60,105 nucleotides of DNA from Desulfuromonadales bacterium. Its GTDB lineage: Bacteria; Desulfobacterota; Desulfuromonadia; Desulfuromonadales; BM103. Of this stretch, positions 36,911 through 46,916 are shown in pieces. The position numbers and the translations under genes are program-made. The stretch lies in the NCBI GenBank assembly GCA_014860225.1, contig JACZKE010000049.1:1-60105 (forward strand), written 5' to 3'. A model generated the notes under the pieces. The model was not told the DNA's origin and searched no databases. It saw nothing but the letters and a program-made list of their open reading frames with translations. How positions within the stretch are numbered: position 1 is the stretch's first letter; the number at the start of each line of letters is the position of its first letter.

Positions 36911-37918
36911 TCAAGAGCGACAAAAATGGTCATATCCTCTGACAAGAACGGGTCGCGCTGCACCTGATTTGTCTAGAAGCGAAAGGATCCCGGAACCCGC
37001 CTGAATCATCCCGATTGCAGTAATCGGCAGACTCAGCTTAATACAAAGGGCAGCAACCTCTGCCGCTTTTTCCGGGGCCACGGTAAAAAGAAGCTCGTAA
37101 TCCTCACCGCCATTGAGAGCCAGGCCAAGCAGGTCGGGTTGCGTGTCGGCGTGCTTACGAAAGCATTCCGACAGGGGTAGCTTGCCCTCTTCGATCTGTC
37201 CATCTACCTGTGATGCCTGCAGGATATGCTCCAAATCGTTGGCCAGGCCGTCGGAAATATCGATCATAGACCTGGCGAGGCGTTGTTCGCCAAGCAGGCG
37301 GCCGAGTTCAACCTGCGCTGTTGGCTGATGGTGACGGGCCAGCAGCTCCGGCTCTGGTTCTATTCCGTTGCGTAACAGGTGCAAGGCCAGGGCGCTGTCA
37401 CCCAGCGTTCCGGAAACCATAATCAGATCGCCAGGCTGCGCGCCGTCGCGACCGATGGCCTGGTGCGCCGGAGCACTTCCCTCGACGGTGACCGAGATCA
37501 TCCAGGGGCCGGGGCTGCGACAGGTATCGCCGCCGACGAGGGTCACGTTGTATCGCGCTGCCTCACTAAGGGCACCTTTGAGGAAAGCGTTGATATCGTC
37601 CCAATCGGTTTCTTTGGGGCAGGCCAAACCAAGATAAAGATAGCGAGGGGTGCCGCCCATGGCAGCGATATCGCTCAGGTTGACTGCAACTGCTTTGTGG
37701 CCGAGAGATTCACAATCGGTCCAGGCGAGGCAGAAGTGCACGTCTTCGATGAGCAGGTCGGTCGAGGTCAGCAGGTGATGTCCGTCAGGCAGGCTGAGCA
37801 CGGCGGCATCATCACCTATACCGCGATGAACCCCTGCACCATCAACAACCTGCCGGCGGATGCGATCGATCAGCTTGAATTCACCTAAATCCTGTAGTTT
37901 CAATCGTACCGTCCACAA
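36911..37918 (-). CDS. thiL: Thiamine-monophosphate kinase
   Basis: A 335-residue ThiL that phosphorylates thiamine monophosphate to thiamine pyrophosphate. Motifs are 'GIGDDAAVLSLPDG' near 35, 'AVNLSDIAAMGGTPRYLYLG' near 80-99, 'LVGGDTCRSPG' near 123, 'DISDGLANDLEHI' near 220 and 'NGGEDYELLFTV' near 270. The start is unclear: only TTG codons precede 'DLGEFKLIDRI', at 37918 and 37903; the first is listed. It stands upstream of cheR on the same strand, with no evident functional link. Confidence 0.93.
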   Translation of the reverse strand: MWTVRLKLQDLGEFKLIDRIRRQVVDGAGVHRGIGDDAAVLSLPDGHHLLTSTDLLIEDVHFCLAWTDCESLGHKAVAVNLSDIAAMGGTPRYLYLGLACPKETDWDDINAFLKGALSEAARYNVTLVGGDTCRSPGPWMISVTVEGSAPAHQAIGRDGAQPGDLIMVSGTLGDSALALHLLRNGIEPEPELLARHHQPTAQVELGRLLGEQRLARSMIDISDGLANDLEHILQASQVDGQIEEGKLPLSECFRKHADTQPDLLGLALNGGEDYELLFTVAPEKAAEVAALCIKLSLPITAIGMIQAGSGILSLLDKSGAARPVLVRGYDHFCRS

Positions 37919-37962
37919 TTTTTGCTTTAATCGGATAAGGGGCCATTTTTATTCGAGAAATT

Positions 37963-38748
37963 TTACCTGTCAAGTAAACTTCCTTGCGGTCCCCAGCTGA
38001 ACTCGTTCGCTTGCCATTTTTGCGGCTCCTCGTTAAAGCGGCGTTCAATCAACAAACGTTGGCCATCCGCCTTGACCTTCAAAAGTGTCGAGCAGCGCGT
38101 GCCATATTCTGACATAGTGATAAAAATCGCCGAGAGGGCGCGTTCCCATTCGCGCGGGATGCCGGTGTCCGGTAAGTCCTTATCTTCTGCGCGGGTGGTG
38201 TCGCCAAGCAGGGCAAAGGCTGCTTCCTGGTCGAGGGGAGACTCTCTGAGCAGTTTGCTGAGACCTGCTTTGCCGCGCACGACTTTAGGCCAGGGCGTGT
38301 CAAGCAGATGATTACTCAGGCCGTAAATACCCGGGGGTAAAAGCCTGGAATGGTTGTCTTGGTTTGAAACGTACCAGAGTTCTTCGGCGTCACCGAGCAG
38401 CAGGTTGAAGCCCGCAAAATCGTCAATGATCGTTTTGATGCTGGCGATGAAATCGGCCGGCGCTAAGCCCCCCTGCAGATAATCGCGCACCAGCCAACCC
38501 CGCGACCTACTGCTGCGGCGCCCATTATCCCTTAAGCCTTCGCGGATATTGGTAACAGTTGCCCAGCGGTCATTGCGGACGCCGAACCAGGTGCCTCCCG
38601 AAGCCAGGTCGCGCCCGGCGATCATTCCCGGTGATTCGTCCCAGTATTCGGCTGCTACCGTTGGCCGTGCATAAAATTCGTCGCGGTTGGCAAGAACCAA
38701 GAGCGGCATCTGCTCAATTTGTTGATGAGCGATCAGGATCAGGCACAT
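37963..38748 (-). CDS. NRDE (TANGO2-like) family protein
   Basis: A 261-residue protein of the NRDE family. The N-terminal Cys2 and 'LLVLANRDEFYARPT' give the motif for which the family is named, and 'GRDLASGGTWFGVRNDRWAT' follows. The fold is related to Ntn hydrolases, where Cys2 would be the nucleophile after Met removal. The bacterial function is not established. It lies 45 bases upstream of thiL on the same strand. Confidence 0.9.
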   Translation of the reverse strand: MCLILIAHQQIEQMPLLVLANRDEFYARPTVAAEYWDESPGMIAGRDLASGGTWFGVRNDRWATVTNIREGLRDNGRRSSRSRGWLVRDYLQGGLAPADFIASIKTIIDDFAGFNLLLGDAEELWYVSNQDNHSRLLPPGIYGLSNHLLDTPWPKVVRGKAGLSKLLRESPLDQEAAFALLGDTTRAEDKDLPDTGIPREWERALSAIFITMSEYGTRCSTLLKVKADGQRLLIERRFNEEPQKWQANEFSWGPQGSLLDR

Positions 38749-38831
38749 GCAGCATCCCTGTTTGTGAGTAAGTTTACATTAAGTTTGGCAGAATTTGGAG
38801 GCTATGACAATCAGGATAGGACAAAAGGCAT

Positions 38832-38861
38832 AAAAAAGTGGCTCTTCCAGTGAAGGGCCAC
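38832..38861 (-). terminator. Rho-independent terminator of the nitrilase-like gene
   Basis: On the minus strand GTGGCCCTTC pairs with GAAGAGCCAC (38861-38838) around a 4-base loop, with one mismatch, and six T follow (38837-38832). It lies 70 bases after the stop of the gene at 38929-40176. Confidence 0.7.
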
Positions 38862-38928
38862 ATCATAATCATGTAATGGCTTCGAAATGAACGAGTATCC
38901 AGATGGACACGAACTGGGGACTCCAGGT

Positions 38929-40176
38929 TTATTTCTTGTGCGAACGCGCAACGGCTCGCGTGTTTGCAGAGGCACCCTCTTCAATGGAGAAAATTTTTCT
39001 GGAGGCCTTTGGTGACGAGACTTCCGGCACCCTGGTCTCACCGGTGAGCTCGTCGCTGCTGAGACGAATCCAATGTCCCTGGTCGGCGCGAAAAACCGCG
39101 TGAACTTTAATCGGGGTGCGTGTAGCACGCGGATCGAGTTCATGGAAAAAGGGCAGGCTGAAATAATAGAGACGGGTTGCCGCACCGAAACGCAACCGAC
39201 AGACGGGCCGGCCTGCAAAATCATCGGTTGAATATTCTGCCCTGTCGATCGGCTTGAGTTTATGGTTTTTATGAATGAGAACTGAAGAATGCCCGAAGTT
39301 CGCTCCCGGCGGGCTGCCGGCACACAGGGTCTCATCCGAGCAGTTGCAGAACAGGGTCACGGTATCGCTGACTCCGGGTGTACGTGCTAGATATTCACCG
39401 TAAAAGCCGTTGGCGACGTCACCAAACGCGGAGTGCTCAGGCTTGGGGTTGCATTCAATAACGGCCAGCAAATCGAGCCTCTGGCGGGTTTCAAAAAATA
39501 GCTGATTGGCTTTCTCGATAATAACATTGATGTTCGATTGGTAGAGATCGCGGTACGCATAATCGATACAGATCAAGGCCATGAAATTGAAGCAGCTGGG
39601 CTGACAGCGAAACAGAGGGAAGATCTTTCCCCGATAAAGATAATGATCGCTGTCGAGGTTCTCCTCGCCGACGAAAGGGTGGCTCTTGGCTTCGAAAAAG
39701 ACCCGCAGGCGTCCATCGTCTTCTTTAACGGCAACCATGCAGCAGTTGACCGGCAGTGTCTCAACGTCACCCGTATTTATATCCTCGAGTACCGAGTCGA
39801 GGGTTTCTTGGTTGTCGGCAGCAAAGCATTGCAACAGTCCCTTGTAGTCCCCCAGGTTAATAGGGCCCAGGCCGATGATGGTCACGGTGTTCGGGTGCAT
39901 CACGTCAATCAGATCAAGGGCATCCCGGAGGTGATTGAGGGGAAGGGTGGACTCGGGGAAGAAGAGAAAGTTAGCCTTCTTCAGGTTGCCATGACCGGCA
40001 ATGGCCAAGCGCATGACCGACTCGATGGTCTGCCAGTTGCGCTCGGGATTGGCCAGTCGATAGACCTGGTTGTGCCGCTCAAGTGAAGTGGGAATCTGGC
40101 ACGTGAGCGCATGCAGATGCTGCCTGAGCGGAAATCGGAGCGACAATTTCTTCTCGACAATCTGGAACATAATCAA
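38929..40176 (-). CDS. Predicted carbon-nitrogen hydrolase (nitrilase)-like protein
   Basis: A 415-residue soluble protein without a clear close family. Three spaced motifs resemble the nitrilase Glu-Lys-Cys triad: 'NFLFFPESTLPL' (Glu near 75), 'YLYRGKIFPLF' (Lys near 184), and 'FMALICIDYAYRDL' (Cys near 203). It also has 'GANFGHSSVLIHKN', which fits a late strand of this fold. The protein is longer than usual, and its C-terminus (about 370-415) is basic and Ser/Ala-rich. A possible CN-hydrolase role is inferred from motifs only. It is a single gene with its own terminator. Confidence 0.5.
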   Translation of the reverse strand: MIMFQIVEKKLSLRFPLRQHLHALTCQIPTSLERHNQVYRLANPERNWQTIESVMRLAIAGHGNLKKANFLFFPESTLPLNHLRDALDLIDVMHPNTVTIIGLGPINLGDYKGLLQCFAADNQETLDSVLEDINTGDVETLPVNCCMVAVKEDDGRLRVFFEAKSHPFVGEENLDSDHYLYRGKIFPLFRCQPSCFNFMALICIDYAYRDLYQSNINVIIEKANQLFFETRQRLDLLAVIECNPKPEHSAFGDVANGFYGEYLARTPGVSDTVTLFCNCSDETLCAGSPPGANFGHSSVLIHKNHKLKPIDRAEYSTDDFAGRPVCRLRFGAATRLYYFSLPFFHELDPRATRTPIKVHAVFRADQGHWIRLSSDELTGETRVPEVSSPKASRKIFSIEEGASANTRAVARSHKK

Positions 40177-40264
40177 ACTCCGGAATTCTCCGGCGGTAGA
40201 GCTAATGTGAGAATGTTTGTTTATCGCCGGTTGTTTTTATGCCCGTTGAAATTTGACCGGGCTA

Positions 40265-40429
40265 TTAAAGTGCGAGCGGCTTGGCCGGGCCATGTACTGT
40301 TTCCAGCCTCGAGCCTTTAATTGTCAGCAGAGCGCCGCATTGTGAACATTCGAGTAGATCTGCACTGAATCCGTCAGCGTGCAGGTCGATTTCCAGGTGA
40401 TCCTGGCGGTTACAGTAAGGGCAGTTCAT
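40265..40429 (-). CDS. 54-residue zinc-ribbon peptide
   Basis: A short protein with two Cys pairs, 'CPYC' at residues 3-6 and 'CSQC' at 28-31, which together would bind one zinc ion in a ribbon fold. The start ATG at 40429 is set by AAGGAGG 5-6 bases upstream; the longer frame to 40465 is not needed. The function is unknown. It lies between the nitrilase-like gene and the amino-acid transporter operon, on the opposite strand from the latter. Confidence 0.65.
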   Translation of the reverse strand: MNCPYCNRQDHLEIDLHADGFSADLLECSQCGALLTIKGSRLETVHGPAKPLAL

Positions 40430-40687
40430 TGATGCCTCCTTGGCAAAGGTTAAGATGCTCAACACTCTACACCCCTACAGTAACCATGTAAAGTATTTTT
40501 TACTATTTTTAGTATAACGTTGTTGTATGATCCCGTGTTATCTACAAAGTTTGCAACAGCCTTTATACACTTCCGGCCAGAGAAGTGCCGTGAGGGCCGA
40601 TAGTGACAGACATGGCAAACCACACACGCGGCGAAAGCCCGCTATAAGATAAATGGTGCGAAATCAGCACAACAAGAGTTTGTACAT

Positions 40688-40716
40688 TTGACAGTCTAAT
40701 GGCCACAAAGTATAGT
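40688..40716 (+). promoter_or_regulatory. Strong sigma-70 promoter of the amino-acid transporter operon
   Basis: TTGACA (40688-40693) and TATAGT (40711-40716) are 17 bases apart; the -35 is a perfect consensus and the -10 matches five of six. The start codon of the binding protein follows 75 bases downstream. The remaining gap back to 40430 is otherwise empty of genes. Confidence 0.7.
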
Positions 40717-40790
40717 TAATACATTGTTTTATTGGTGCGGTTGCTATTTTGATGCGGGCAGACAACTCTAGACCTTAAGGAGGAAAACAG

Positions 40791-41810
40791 ATGAAACTGA
40801 ACAGAGTGACAGCTTTGGTTGCAATCCTGTCGTTATTGGCCGCGGGCATTGCTTTTGCCGGAAAAGATCTTGATGCAGTGAAAAAGAAAGGTTTTATTCA
40901 GGCAGGCGTGAATGGCGGAGTTTTCGGCTTTGGCATGCCGGATGAGAAAGGCGTCTGGAAAGGCCTGGATGTCGATACTGCCCGGGCCGTGGCAGCAGCA
41001 GTCTTTGGTGATGCCAGCAAGATCAAGTATGTTCCACTGACCGCACAGCAGCGCTTCACAGCCCTTCAGTCTGGCGAAATCGATCTGCTGACCCGCAATG
41101 CGACCCGCACCCTCAGCCGTGACACCCAACTCGGTCTGAACTTCGTGACGGTCAACTATTACGACGGCCAGGGCTTCCTTGTGCCGAAAAAACTTGGCAT
41201 AACGAGTGCCAAAGAGCTCGGCGGCGCGACGGTCTGTGTTCTGCCGGGAACCACCACCGAACAGAATGCCGCCGATTTCTTCCGTACCAACAAGATGGAC
41301 TGGAAACCGGTCGTTATCGAGTCGACCTCCGAACTGGCCAAGACGTTCTTCGCCGGGCGTTGTGACGTGCTGACTTCCGATGCTTCCCAGTTGGCCGGGA
41401 CCCGTGCGATTGCGCCGAATCCTAAGGATTACGTAATCCTGCCGGAGATTATCTCCAAGGAGCCTTTGGCGCCTGCCGTCCGCCATGGCGATGATCAGTG
41501 GCGTGATATCGTCGACTTCTCCGTGCTGGCGATGATCAACGCTGAAGAGTTAGGGATCACATCAGAGAACGTCGACGAAATGCTCAAGAGTTCTGATCCG
41601 ACAGTGCAGCGTTTCCTCGGCGTGATCGAAGGGAATGGCAGCGCTCTCGGTCTCGATGAAAAGTGGGCCTACAACATCATCAAGCAGGTCGGCAACTACG
41701 GTGAGGTTTTCGAGCGTAATGTCGGCGTCAATACCACCTTGGGTCTCGAGCGCGGTCTGAACGCACTATGGACCAACGGCGGTCTGATGTATTCACCGCC
41801 GTTCAAGTAA
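40791..41810 (+). CDS. Amino-acid ABC transporter substrate-binding protein (AapJ-like)
   Basis: A 339-residue periplasmic binding protein with a signal peptide cut near 'AAGIAFA' (about residue 23). 'DLDAVKKKGFIQAGVNGGVF', 'GLDVDTARAVAAAVFGD' and 'LTRNATRTLSRDTQLGLNF' match the AapJ/BztA group that binds L-glutamate, aspartate and other L-amino acids. AAGGAGG precedes the ATG. It is followed by two permease genes and an ATPase gene in the classic aapJQMP order. The exact substrate cannot be read from the sequence. Confidence 0.93.
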   Translation: MKLNRVTALVAILSLLAAGIAFAGKDLDAVKKKGFIQAGVNGGVFGFGMPDEKGVWKGLDVDTARAVAAAVFGDASKIKYVPLTAQQRFTALQSGEIDLLTRNATRTLSRDTQLGLNFVTVNYYDGQGFLVPKKLGITSAKELGGATVCVLPGTTTEQNAADFFRTNKMDWKPVVIESTSELAKTFFAGRCDVLTSDASQLAGTRAIAPNPKDYVILPEIISKEPLAPAVRHGDDQWRDIVDFSVLAMINAEELGITSENVDEMLKSSDPTVQRFLGVIEGNGSALGLDEKWAYNIIKQVGNYGEVFERNVGVNTTLGLERGLNALWTNGGLMYSPPFK

Positions 41811-41924
41811 GCGATTACCGTTCGATCGGGGGGGTGGTGCTTCCGGCCGCCTCCCCGACATGCAATGCTGTTCACAGAACATCTCCTTCAGTCAGGCCAG
41901 CCTTGATAAGACACAGGATCATCC

Positions 41925-43124
41925 TTGACGAGCAAACCCTCGATCGTGGCGGATACGGAATATCAGCCGAGTGCTGTACCCTTCTGGCGTGATCCCGACA
42001 AGCGGGCTATTGTTTTCCAGGTTGTCGCCCTGCTGCTGGTCGCCTTTGTCAGTTATTACCTGTTTTCCAACACTCAAGCCAATCTTGAGCGGCAGTCAAT
42101 TGCGACGGGTTTCGGTTTCCTCGGCAAGGAAGCCGGCTTCGAGATCGGCGAGTCGCTCATTGCCTACTCGGCGGCCGATCGCTATGTAGATGCCTTGCTG
42201 GTCGGGGCGCTGAATACCATCAAAGTCTCATTCATCGGCATCGTCTTCACCATTGTTCTCGGAACACTTGTGGGCATAGCCCGACTCTCAAGCAACTGGT
42301 TGGTCGCCAAACTGGCCGGCAGCTACATTGAGTTGATGCAGAATATCCCGGTTTTACTCCAGCTTTTCTTCTGGTATGCCATTTTCTACGAATCCTTTCC
42401 GTCACCGCGACAGGCACTCAACCCCTTCGCCGGAGTGTTCCTCTGCAATCGCGGTCTGATTTTTGCGGTGCCCGAGACACATGCAGCGCACGCGACCATG
42501 GGATGGGCTTTTGCTGCGGCGCTGGTCATTGGCTGGGGGCTGCATCGCTGGGGCAACCGTCGGCAGGCCCGGACAGGCCAGATCTTTCCGTCGATACGCG
42601 TCAGCATGGCTCTCTGTATATTCCTGCCATTCCTGGTCTGGGTCTTCGCCGGCACTCCGACAGCCATGGACGTGCCGGAACTGCAAGGCTTCAATTTCAA
42701 GGGAGGTGTGACCGTCAGTCCGGAATTCAGCGCCCTGTTGCTCGGCCTGGTATTCTACACCGCGGCCTTCGTCGCCGAGATAGTGCGAGCCGGTATCCAG
42801 TCGGTCGGCCGTGGCCAGGTCGAAGCAGCCATGGCGATCGGCTTGCTGCCTGGCCAGGTGCTGCATCTGGTGATTCTGCCCCAGGCGTTGCGCGTGATCA
42901 TCCCCCCCTTGACCAGCCAGATGCTCAATCTGACCAAGAACAGCTCTCTGGCCATCGCGATCGGCTATGCCGATTTCGTCGCGGTGACCAATACCACTAT
43001 CAATCAAACCGGACAGGCGATTGAGGGGGTGGCGCTGATTATGCTGGTCTACCTGTTTTTCAGTCTGTCTATGTCCCTTTTCATGAACTGGTACAATAAA
43101 AAAATGGCCTTGGTGGAGAGATGA
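41925..43124 (+). CDS. Amino-acid ABC transporter permease (AapQ-like)
   Basis: A 399-residue inner-membrane permease with about eight helices. The N-terminal half includes 'ALNTIKVSFIGIVFTIVLGT' and 'LAGSYIELMQNIPVLLQLFF'. The C-terminal EAA-type loop is 'EAAMAIGLLPGQVLHLVILP' near 300-320. The start is TTG at 41925, supported by AGGA upstream and the conserved length. It pairs with the next permease to form the channel. It has the long central insertion typical of AapQ/BztB, compared with short HisQ-type permeases. Confidence 0.92.
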   Translation: MTSKPSIVADTEYQPSAVPFWRDPDKRAIVFQVVALLLVAFVSYYLFSNTQANLERQSIATGFGFLGKEAGFEIGESLIAYSAADRYVDALLVGALNTIKVSFIGIVFTIVLGTLVGIARLSSNWLVAKLAGSYIELMQNIPVLLQLFFWYAIFYESFPSPRQALNPFAGVFLCNRGLIFAVPETHAAHATMGWAFAAALVIGWGLHRWGNRRQARTGQIFPSIRVSMALCIFLPFLVWVFAGTPTAMDVPELQGFNFKGGVTVSPEFSALLLGLVFYTAAFVAEIVRAGIQSVGRGQVEAAMAIGLLPGQVLHLVILPQALRVIIPPLTSQMLNLTKNSSLAIAIGYADFVAVTNTTINQTGQAIEGVALIMLVYLFFSLSMSLFMNWYNKKMALVER

Positions 43125-43128
43125 CCCG

Positions 43129-44223
43129 ATGAATGCTCCGCCCAAAAAGCCATCCAGAGAATTTCTCAAGCCCCCGGTCACCGAAGTCGGCGTGCTTGGC
43201 TGGCTGCACAGCAACCTGTTCAATACCTGGTACAATTCACTGCTGACCGTAGTGGTCTTGCTGATGCTATGGCAACTGGTGCCGCCGCTCTTCGGCTGGG
43301 CTTTTGTAGACAGTGTCTGGAATAGCCCGGCTGAGGCCTGTCGTGATATCGAAGGGGCCTGCTGGTCGGTCATCCCACAGAACATCAGCTTTATTGTTTT
43401 CGGCTTTTTCCCGGATGGTCATCAATGGCGGCCGGGCATCGCCATGTTACTGCTCCTTGGCCTGGTCATCTTTTCCAAGGACAGCAGGCACTGGAAGAAA
43501 TCCCTTGCTGTCTACTGGCTGGTCGGGCTGGTCACGATGGGCATCTTGATGTACGGTGGCCTGTTCGGCCTGCTGGTAGTCGATACCGATCAGTGGAGCG
43601 GTCTGCCGTTGACCTTCATGCTCGCACTGTTCGGCATGGTTGCCGGGTACCCGCTCGGGGTGTTGCTGGCGCTGGGACGACGTTCGAGGATGCCGGCAAT
43701 CAAGACCCTGTGCGTGGTTTATATCGAAATGATTCGCGGGGTGCCGCTGATCAGCCTGCTCTTTATGTCTTCAGTCATGTTCCCGCTTTTCCTTCCCGAA
43801 GGAGTAACGTTTGACAAGGTGCTGCGTGCCCAGGTCGCCATCATTCTCTTCACCGCAGCTTATATCGCCGAGGTGGTGCGCGGCGGCTTGCAGGCGATGC
43901 CACGTGGCCAATTCGAAGCCGCCGAGTCGTTGGGACTGAACTACAACCAGACGATGCGACTGATTATTCTGCCGCAAGCACTGAAGATTGTGATTCCACC
44001 ATCCCTGGGGATTTTGCTGTCTACGTTCAAAGACACTTCTCTGGTGGTCATCATTGCCCTCTACGATGTACTAAAAACGACCAAGGTCACCTTGTCGAAC
44101 CCGAAGTGGACGGGCTTTTCAACCGAAGCCTATATATTCCTGGCGGTTTTCTACTTCATCTGCTGCTATGCCATGTCGAATTATAGCCGTAAACTGGAAA
44201 AGGCCCTGCACACCGGCCGCTGA
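43129..44223 (+). CDS. Amino-acid ABC transporter permease (AapM-like)
   Basis: A 364-residue membrane permease, the partner of the preceding one, starting 4 bases after it. '[20 protein letters not shown]' and the coupling loop '[20 protein letters not shown]' near 260-280 are typical of the polar-amino-acid uptake family. About eight helices are predicted. Gene order and length agree with AapM/BztC. Confidence 0.93.
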   Translation: MNAPPKKPSREFLKPPVTEVGVLGWLHSNLFNTWYNSLLTVVVLLMLWQLVPPLFGWAFVDSVWNSPAEACRDIEGACWSVIPQNISFIVFGFFPDGHQWRPGIAMLLLLGLVIFSKDSRHWKKSLAVYWLVGLVTMGILMYGGLFGLLVVDTDQWSGLPLTFMLALFGMVAGYPLGVLLALGRRSRMPAIKTLCVVYIEMIRGVPLISLLFMSSVMFPLFLPEGVTFDKVLRAQVAIILFTAAYIAEVVRGGLQAMPRGQFEAAESLGLNYNQTMRLIILPQALKIVIPPSLGILLSTFKDTSLVVIIALYDVLKTTKVTLSNPKWTGFSTEAYIFLAVFYFICCYAMSNYSRKLEKALHTGR

Positions 44224-44255
44224 TCTCCAGGCAGGCCGCACCTTGTGAGAATCTT

Positions 44256-45026
44256 ATGAACGATGCTGAAAACCGGACCGCCGCCGCGCCCTCTGTAAGG
44301 CCGATCATCGAAGTCAACAGCATGCACAAGTGGTACGGTGATTTTCACGTGCTCAGCGACATCAACCTGCAGGTGCATCTCAAGGAACGCATTGTTATCT
44401 GCGGTCCATCAGGTTCGGGCAAGTCGACCCTCATCCGTTGCATTAACCGGCTCGAGGAACATCAGCGTGGACAGATCATCGTTAACGGCACCGAGCTGAC
44501 CAACGACATCAAAAACATTGAGAAGGTGCGCACCGAAGTCGGCATGGTCTTTCAACATTTCAACCTGTTCCCCCATCTGAGCATTCTTGAGAATTTGACC
44601 CTGGGGCCGATCTGGGTGCGCAAAACGCCGAAGAAAGAGGCGGAAGAGATGGCGATGACGTACCTGGAGAAGGTGCATATTGCCGAGCAGGCCCTCAAGT
44701 TTCCCGGGCAGCTCTCCGGAGGTCAGCAGCAGCGGGTGGCAATCGCCCGCAGCTTGTGCATGAAACCGAAAGTCATGTTGTTTGACGAGCCGACTTCAGC
44801 CCTTGATCCGGAGATGATCAAAGAGGTTCTCGATGTCATGATCGACCTGGCCAGGGAAGGTATGACAATGCTTGTAGTCACGCACGAGATGGGATTTGCC
44901 AAAAGCGTTGCCGACCGGGTGATGTTCATGGACTATGGCGAAATCGTTGAGCAGAACACGCCACAGGAATTCTTCGACAATCCGCAGCACGAGCGGACCA
45001 AGCTGTTTTTGAGCCAGATCTTGTGA
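44256..45026 (+). CDS. Amino-acid ABC transporter ATPase (AapP-like)
   Basis: A 256-residue ATPase of the polar-amino-acid uptake family. Walker A is '[14 protein letters not shown]' near 50, the Q-loop is in '[12 protein letters not shown]', the signature is '[15 protein letters not shown]', Walker B is '[15 protein letters not shown]', and the switch His is in '[11 protein letters not shown]'. All catalytic residues are intact. It ends the operon; the short stem CCTGCC-GGCAGG at about 45042 is not followed by a T-run, so no firm terminator is called. Confidence 0.94.
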   Translation: MNDAENRTAAAPSVRPIIEVNSMHKWYGDFHVLSDINLQVHLKERIVICGPSGSGKSTLIRCINRLEEHQRGQIIVNGTELTNDIKNIEKVRTEVGMVFQHFNLFPHLSILENLTLGPIWVRKTPKKEAEEMAMTYLEKVHIAEQALKFPGQLSGGQQQRVAIARSLCMKPKVMLFDEPTSALDPEMIKEVLDVMIDLAREGMTMLVVTHEMGFAKSVADRVMFMDYGEIVEQNTPQEFFDNPQHERTKLFLSQIL

Positions 45027-45110
45027 CCGCGGTTTTGTCCTGCCACAACAGGCAGGAGGTGGGACTGGATTTCGCCCGATGCGGGGCGGCAGATCTCCCA
45101 GGGGTTAAGT

Positions 45111-46916
45111 TCAATCCTGGCTTACATCGTGGGTCGTTTTTTCTGGTGAATCAACAGATTTTTTCCAGCGACCAAGGACAAACGAGGCCAGCGCCGCAAC
45201 CAGGCCGAAAGTAAAGACACTGAACATTAGCGGCATCCCCTTTAGTTGCATCGTATCCATCAAAAAAACCTTCCCGGCGCCAATCACTGTGACCACCACG
45301 GCCACATTACGTAGTTCCTCATTCCTGCGCACCAGGCTCAGCAATAGCAGAGTAGCCGCAATAACGTTGATTAAAACGGATTGGGCGCCACCGAAGGCAC
45401 TGTGGGTTGCCGCGTGCAGGAAATCCAGGGTTTGATAGAGTCCGACCCGCAACGTAAAGAAGCCGCTGACCAGGGCAGCAACCAGCAAAATGCTCGCGCC
45501 ACGATCATTCTTATTAAGCTTATCCAGGAGAGTGGTTCCGGGCGCAGGAGGATGGCGACGCGCCCAGAAGTAATGGCAGAAGGCGATTATGGCCAGCAGA
45601 CCCGAAGACAGCGCGCCAACCAGAGAAGGTTTGGTCCCGTCTGTTGTCCAGAGCAAAGAGACCAACACAGAACAGGCATAGAACTGCAGAAGATATGAGC
45701 CCAAACGCAAACCGAGATTTCCACGTCGCATGGAAACCCAGGCCATACCGACGGCAAGCAACGCGACGAGCGTTCCGGCAATCACTGCATGACCGATGGC
45801 CATTGGTGCAGCAAAAGCCATGAGGAACCCACCAGCCATGGCAAAGGAGGTCGTTCCTAAAGCTCCACCCTCGGTCCTGTGTGCCAGCCACCAGGCGACC
45901 ATCAGATGAGCAATGGCCACAATTATTGCTACCGAGCCAAAAGTCGCCGGCGTAGTCAATCCCAGCCCGATTGCACCCTTGGCCGCCAAATAAATCCAAA
46001 AGACGTTAAGAACCGGCAGGACCACATCAAACTTGGATATCTTTTCCTGCACCTTGCCAAGGACACCAAGAAGTGCAATTCCTGCAAAGACCAGCCCCAG
46101 GAAACCGATGGACGGCAACATCCCCTGAACTGAGAAATCAAGGTTTTCAAGACTTAATTTAGACAGGTATACAGCCAGCTTCTGATTCCATAATAGAATC
46201 ATGAAGAGGGACAGAACCAGCAACAGCCAACGTAACCAGGAAGCCCTCAACAAGCGCGTGGCATAGGTAGCAAAAATATTTGCCAGGCCCAGAATGACCG
46301 CGAGATAGGGGAAAACCGGGTTGGGATAATCAAGGGCGAAGCTGCCAAAGCTCATACCAATTGTTCCGACGAACACCGGTAGAGCCACATGGTGAAGCCG
46401 ACTGATGATGGTTGCAACCAAACCGGTTACAACCATGGCGACGTAGGCAAGCTCTGTTGGCACCGTATCGAACACACGATGAGCCTCGACAACGACACCG
46501 CACATGACAATGGTTCCCCAGAGGATAAAAACCGGAGCCTGAATACTTTTTTCTTTATAAGCAAACCATCCGTAGATAATCAGTCCAAACGCGTAGAGCA
46601 TGCCGATGAAAGAGCCGAGCTGCAAGTCGATGGTGCCACTATCAGCAGCCGTCCTCAAAGCGAGAGCGACGGCGACAATAAAACTTGTCGTCGCAATCCG
46701 CGAGAGTATGTACGATTTGTCTACCCAGGACAGGATTTCGTCAGAGGTTCCTCCTTCAGTTGACAGCTTATGAGGGGTTTTCTTTTGGGCAGCATCGCCA
46801 GTCAGAGCAACAGTTCCAATACCAGCCTGCAGTTGATTGACCGTCTCGGTTAAAGCAGAAACCTGCGACTCGAGATCTGCAACGCGTTTTACCAGATCAT
46901 CATGCGGCTCAATCAT
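45111..46916 (-). CDS. Large polytopic membrane protein (DUF2339-like)
   Basis: A 601-residue protein with a short coiled coil at the N-terminus (about 5-40) and some 16 or more membrane helices. No transport or catalytic motif is obvious. The coiled-coil start followed by many short helices resembles DUF2339 membrane proteins. The start at 46916 (ATG) has GAGG just upstream; GTG two codons earlier is an alternative. It is a single gene facing the ABC operon end to end. The function is unknown. Confidence 0.7.
   Translation of the reverse strand: MIEPHDDLVKRVADLESQVSALTETVNQLQAGIGTVALTGDAAQKKTPHKLSTEGGTSDEILSWVDKSYILSRIATTSFIVAVALALRTAADSGTIDLQLGSFIGMLYAFGLIIYGWFAYKEKSIQAPVFILWGTIVMCGVVVEAHRVFDTVPTELAYVAMVVTGLVATIISRLHHVALPVFVGTIGMSFGSFALDYPNPVFPYLAVILGLANIFATYATRLLRASWLRWLLLVLSLFMILLWNQKLAVYLSKLSLENLDFSVQGMLPSIGFLGLVFAGIALLGVLGKVQEKISKFDVVLPVLNVFWIYLAAKGAIGLGLTTPATFGSVAIIVAIAHLMVAWWLAHRTEGGALGTTSFAMAGGFLMAFAAPMAIGHAVIAGTLVALLAVGMAWVSMRRGNLGLRLGSYLLQFYACSVLVSLLWTTDGTKPSLVGALSSGLLAIIAFCHYFWARRHPPAPGTTLLDKLNKNDRGASILLVAALVSGFFTLRVGLYQTLDFLHAATHSAFGGAQSVLINVIAATLLLLSLVRRNEELRNVAVVVTVIGAGKVFLMDTMQLKGMPLMFSVFTFGLVAALASFVLGRWKKSVDSPEKTTHDVSQD

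Noticed and set aside
39538-40086. 182-codon frame opposite the nitrilase-like gene
   Set aside because: It is antisense to a better supported gene and shows no motif.
40603-40645. GGCAAACC...CGAAAGCC string resembling a c-di-GMP (GEMM) riboswitch
   Set aside because: The first hairpin of the GEMM fold is missing, and the string lies upstream of the predicted promoter, so it would not be in the transporter mRNA.
40735-40760. Possible sigma-54 promoter before the transporter operon
   Set aside because: GG and GC are 7 bases apart instead of about 10; the sigma-70 promoter at 40688 is far better.
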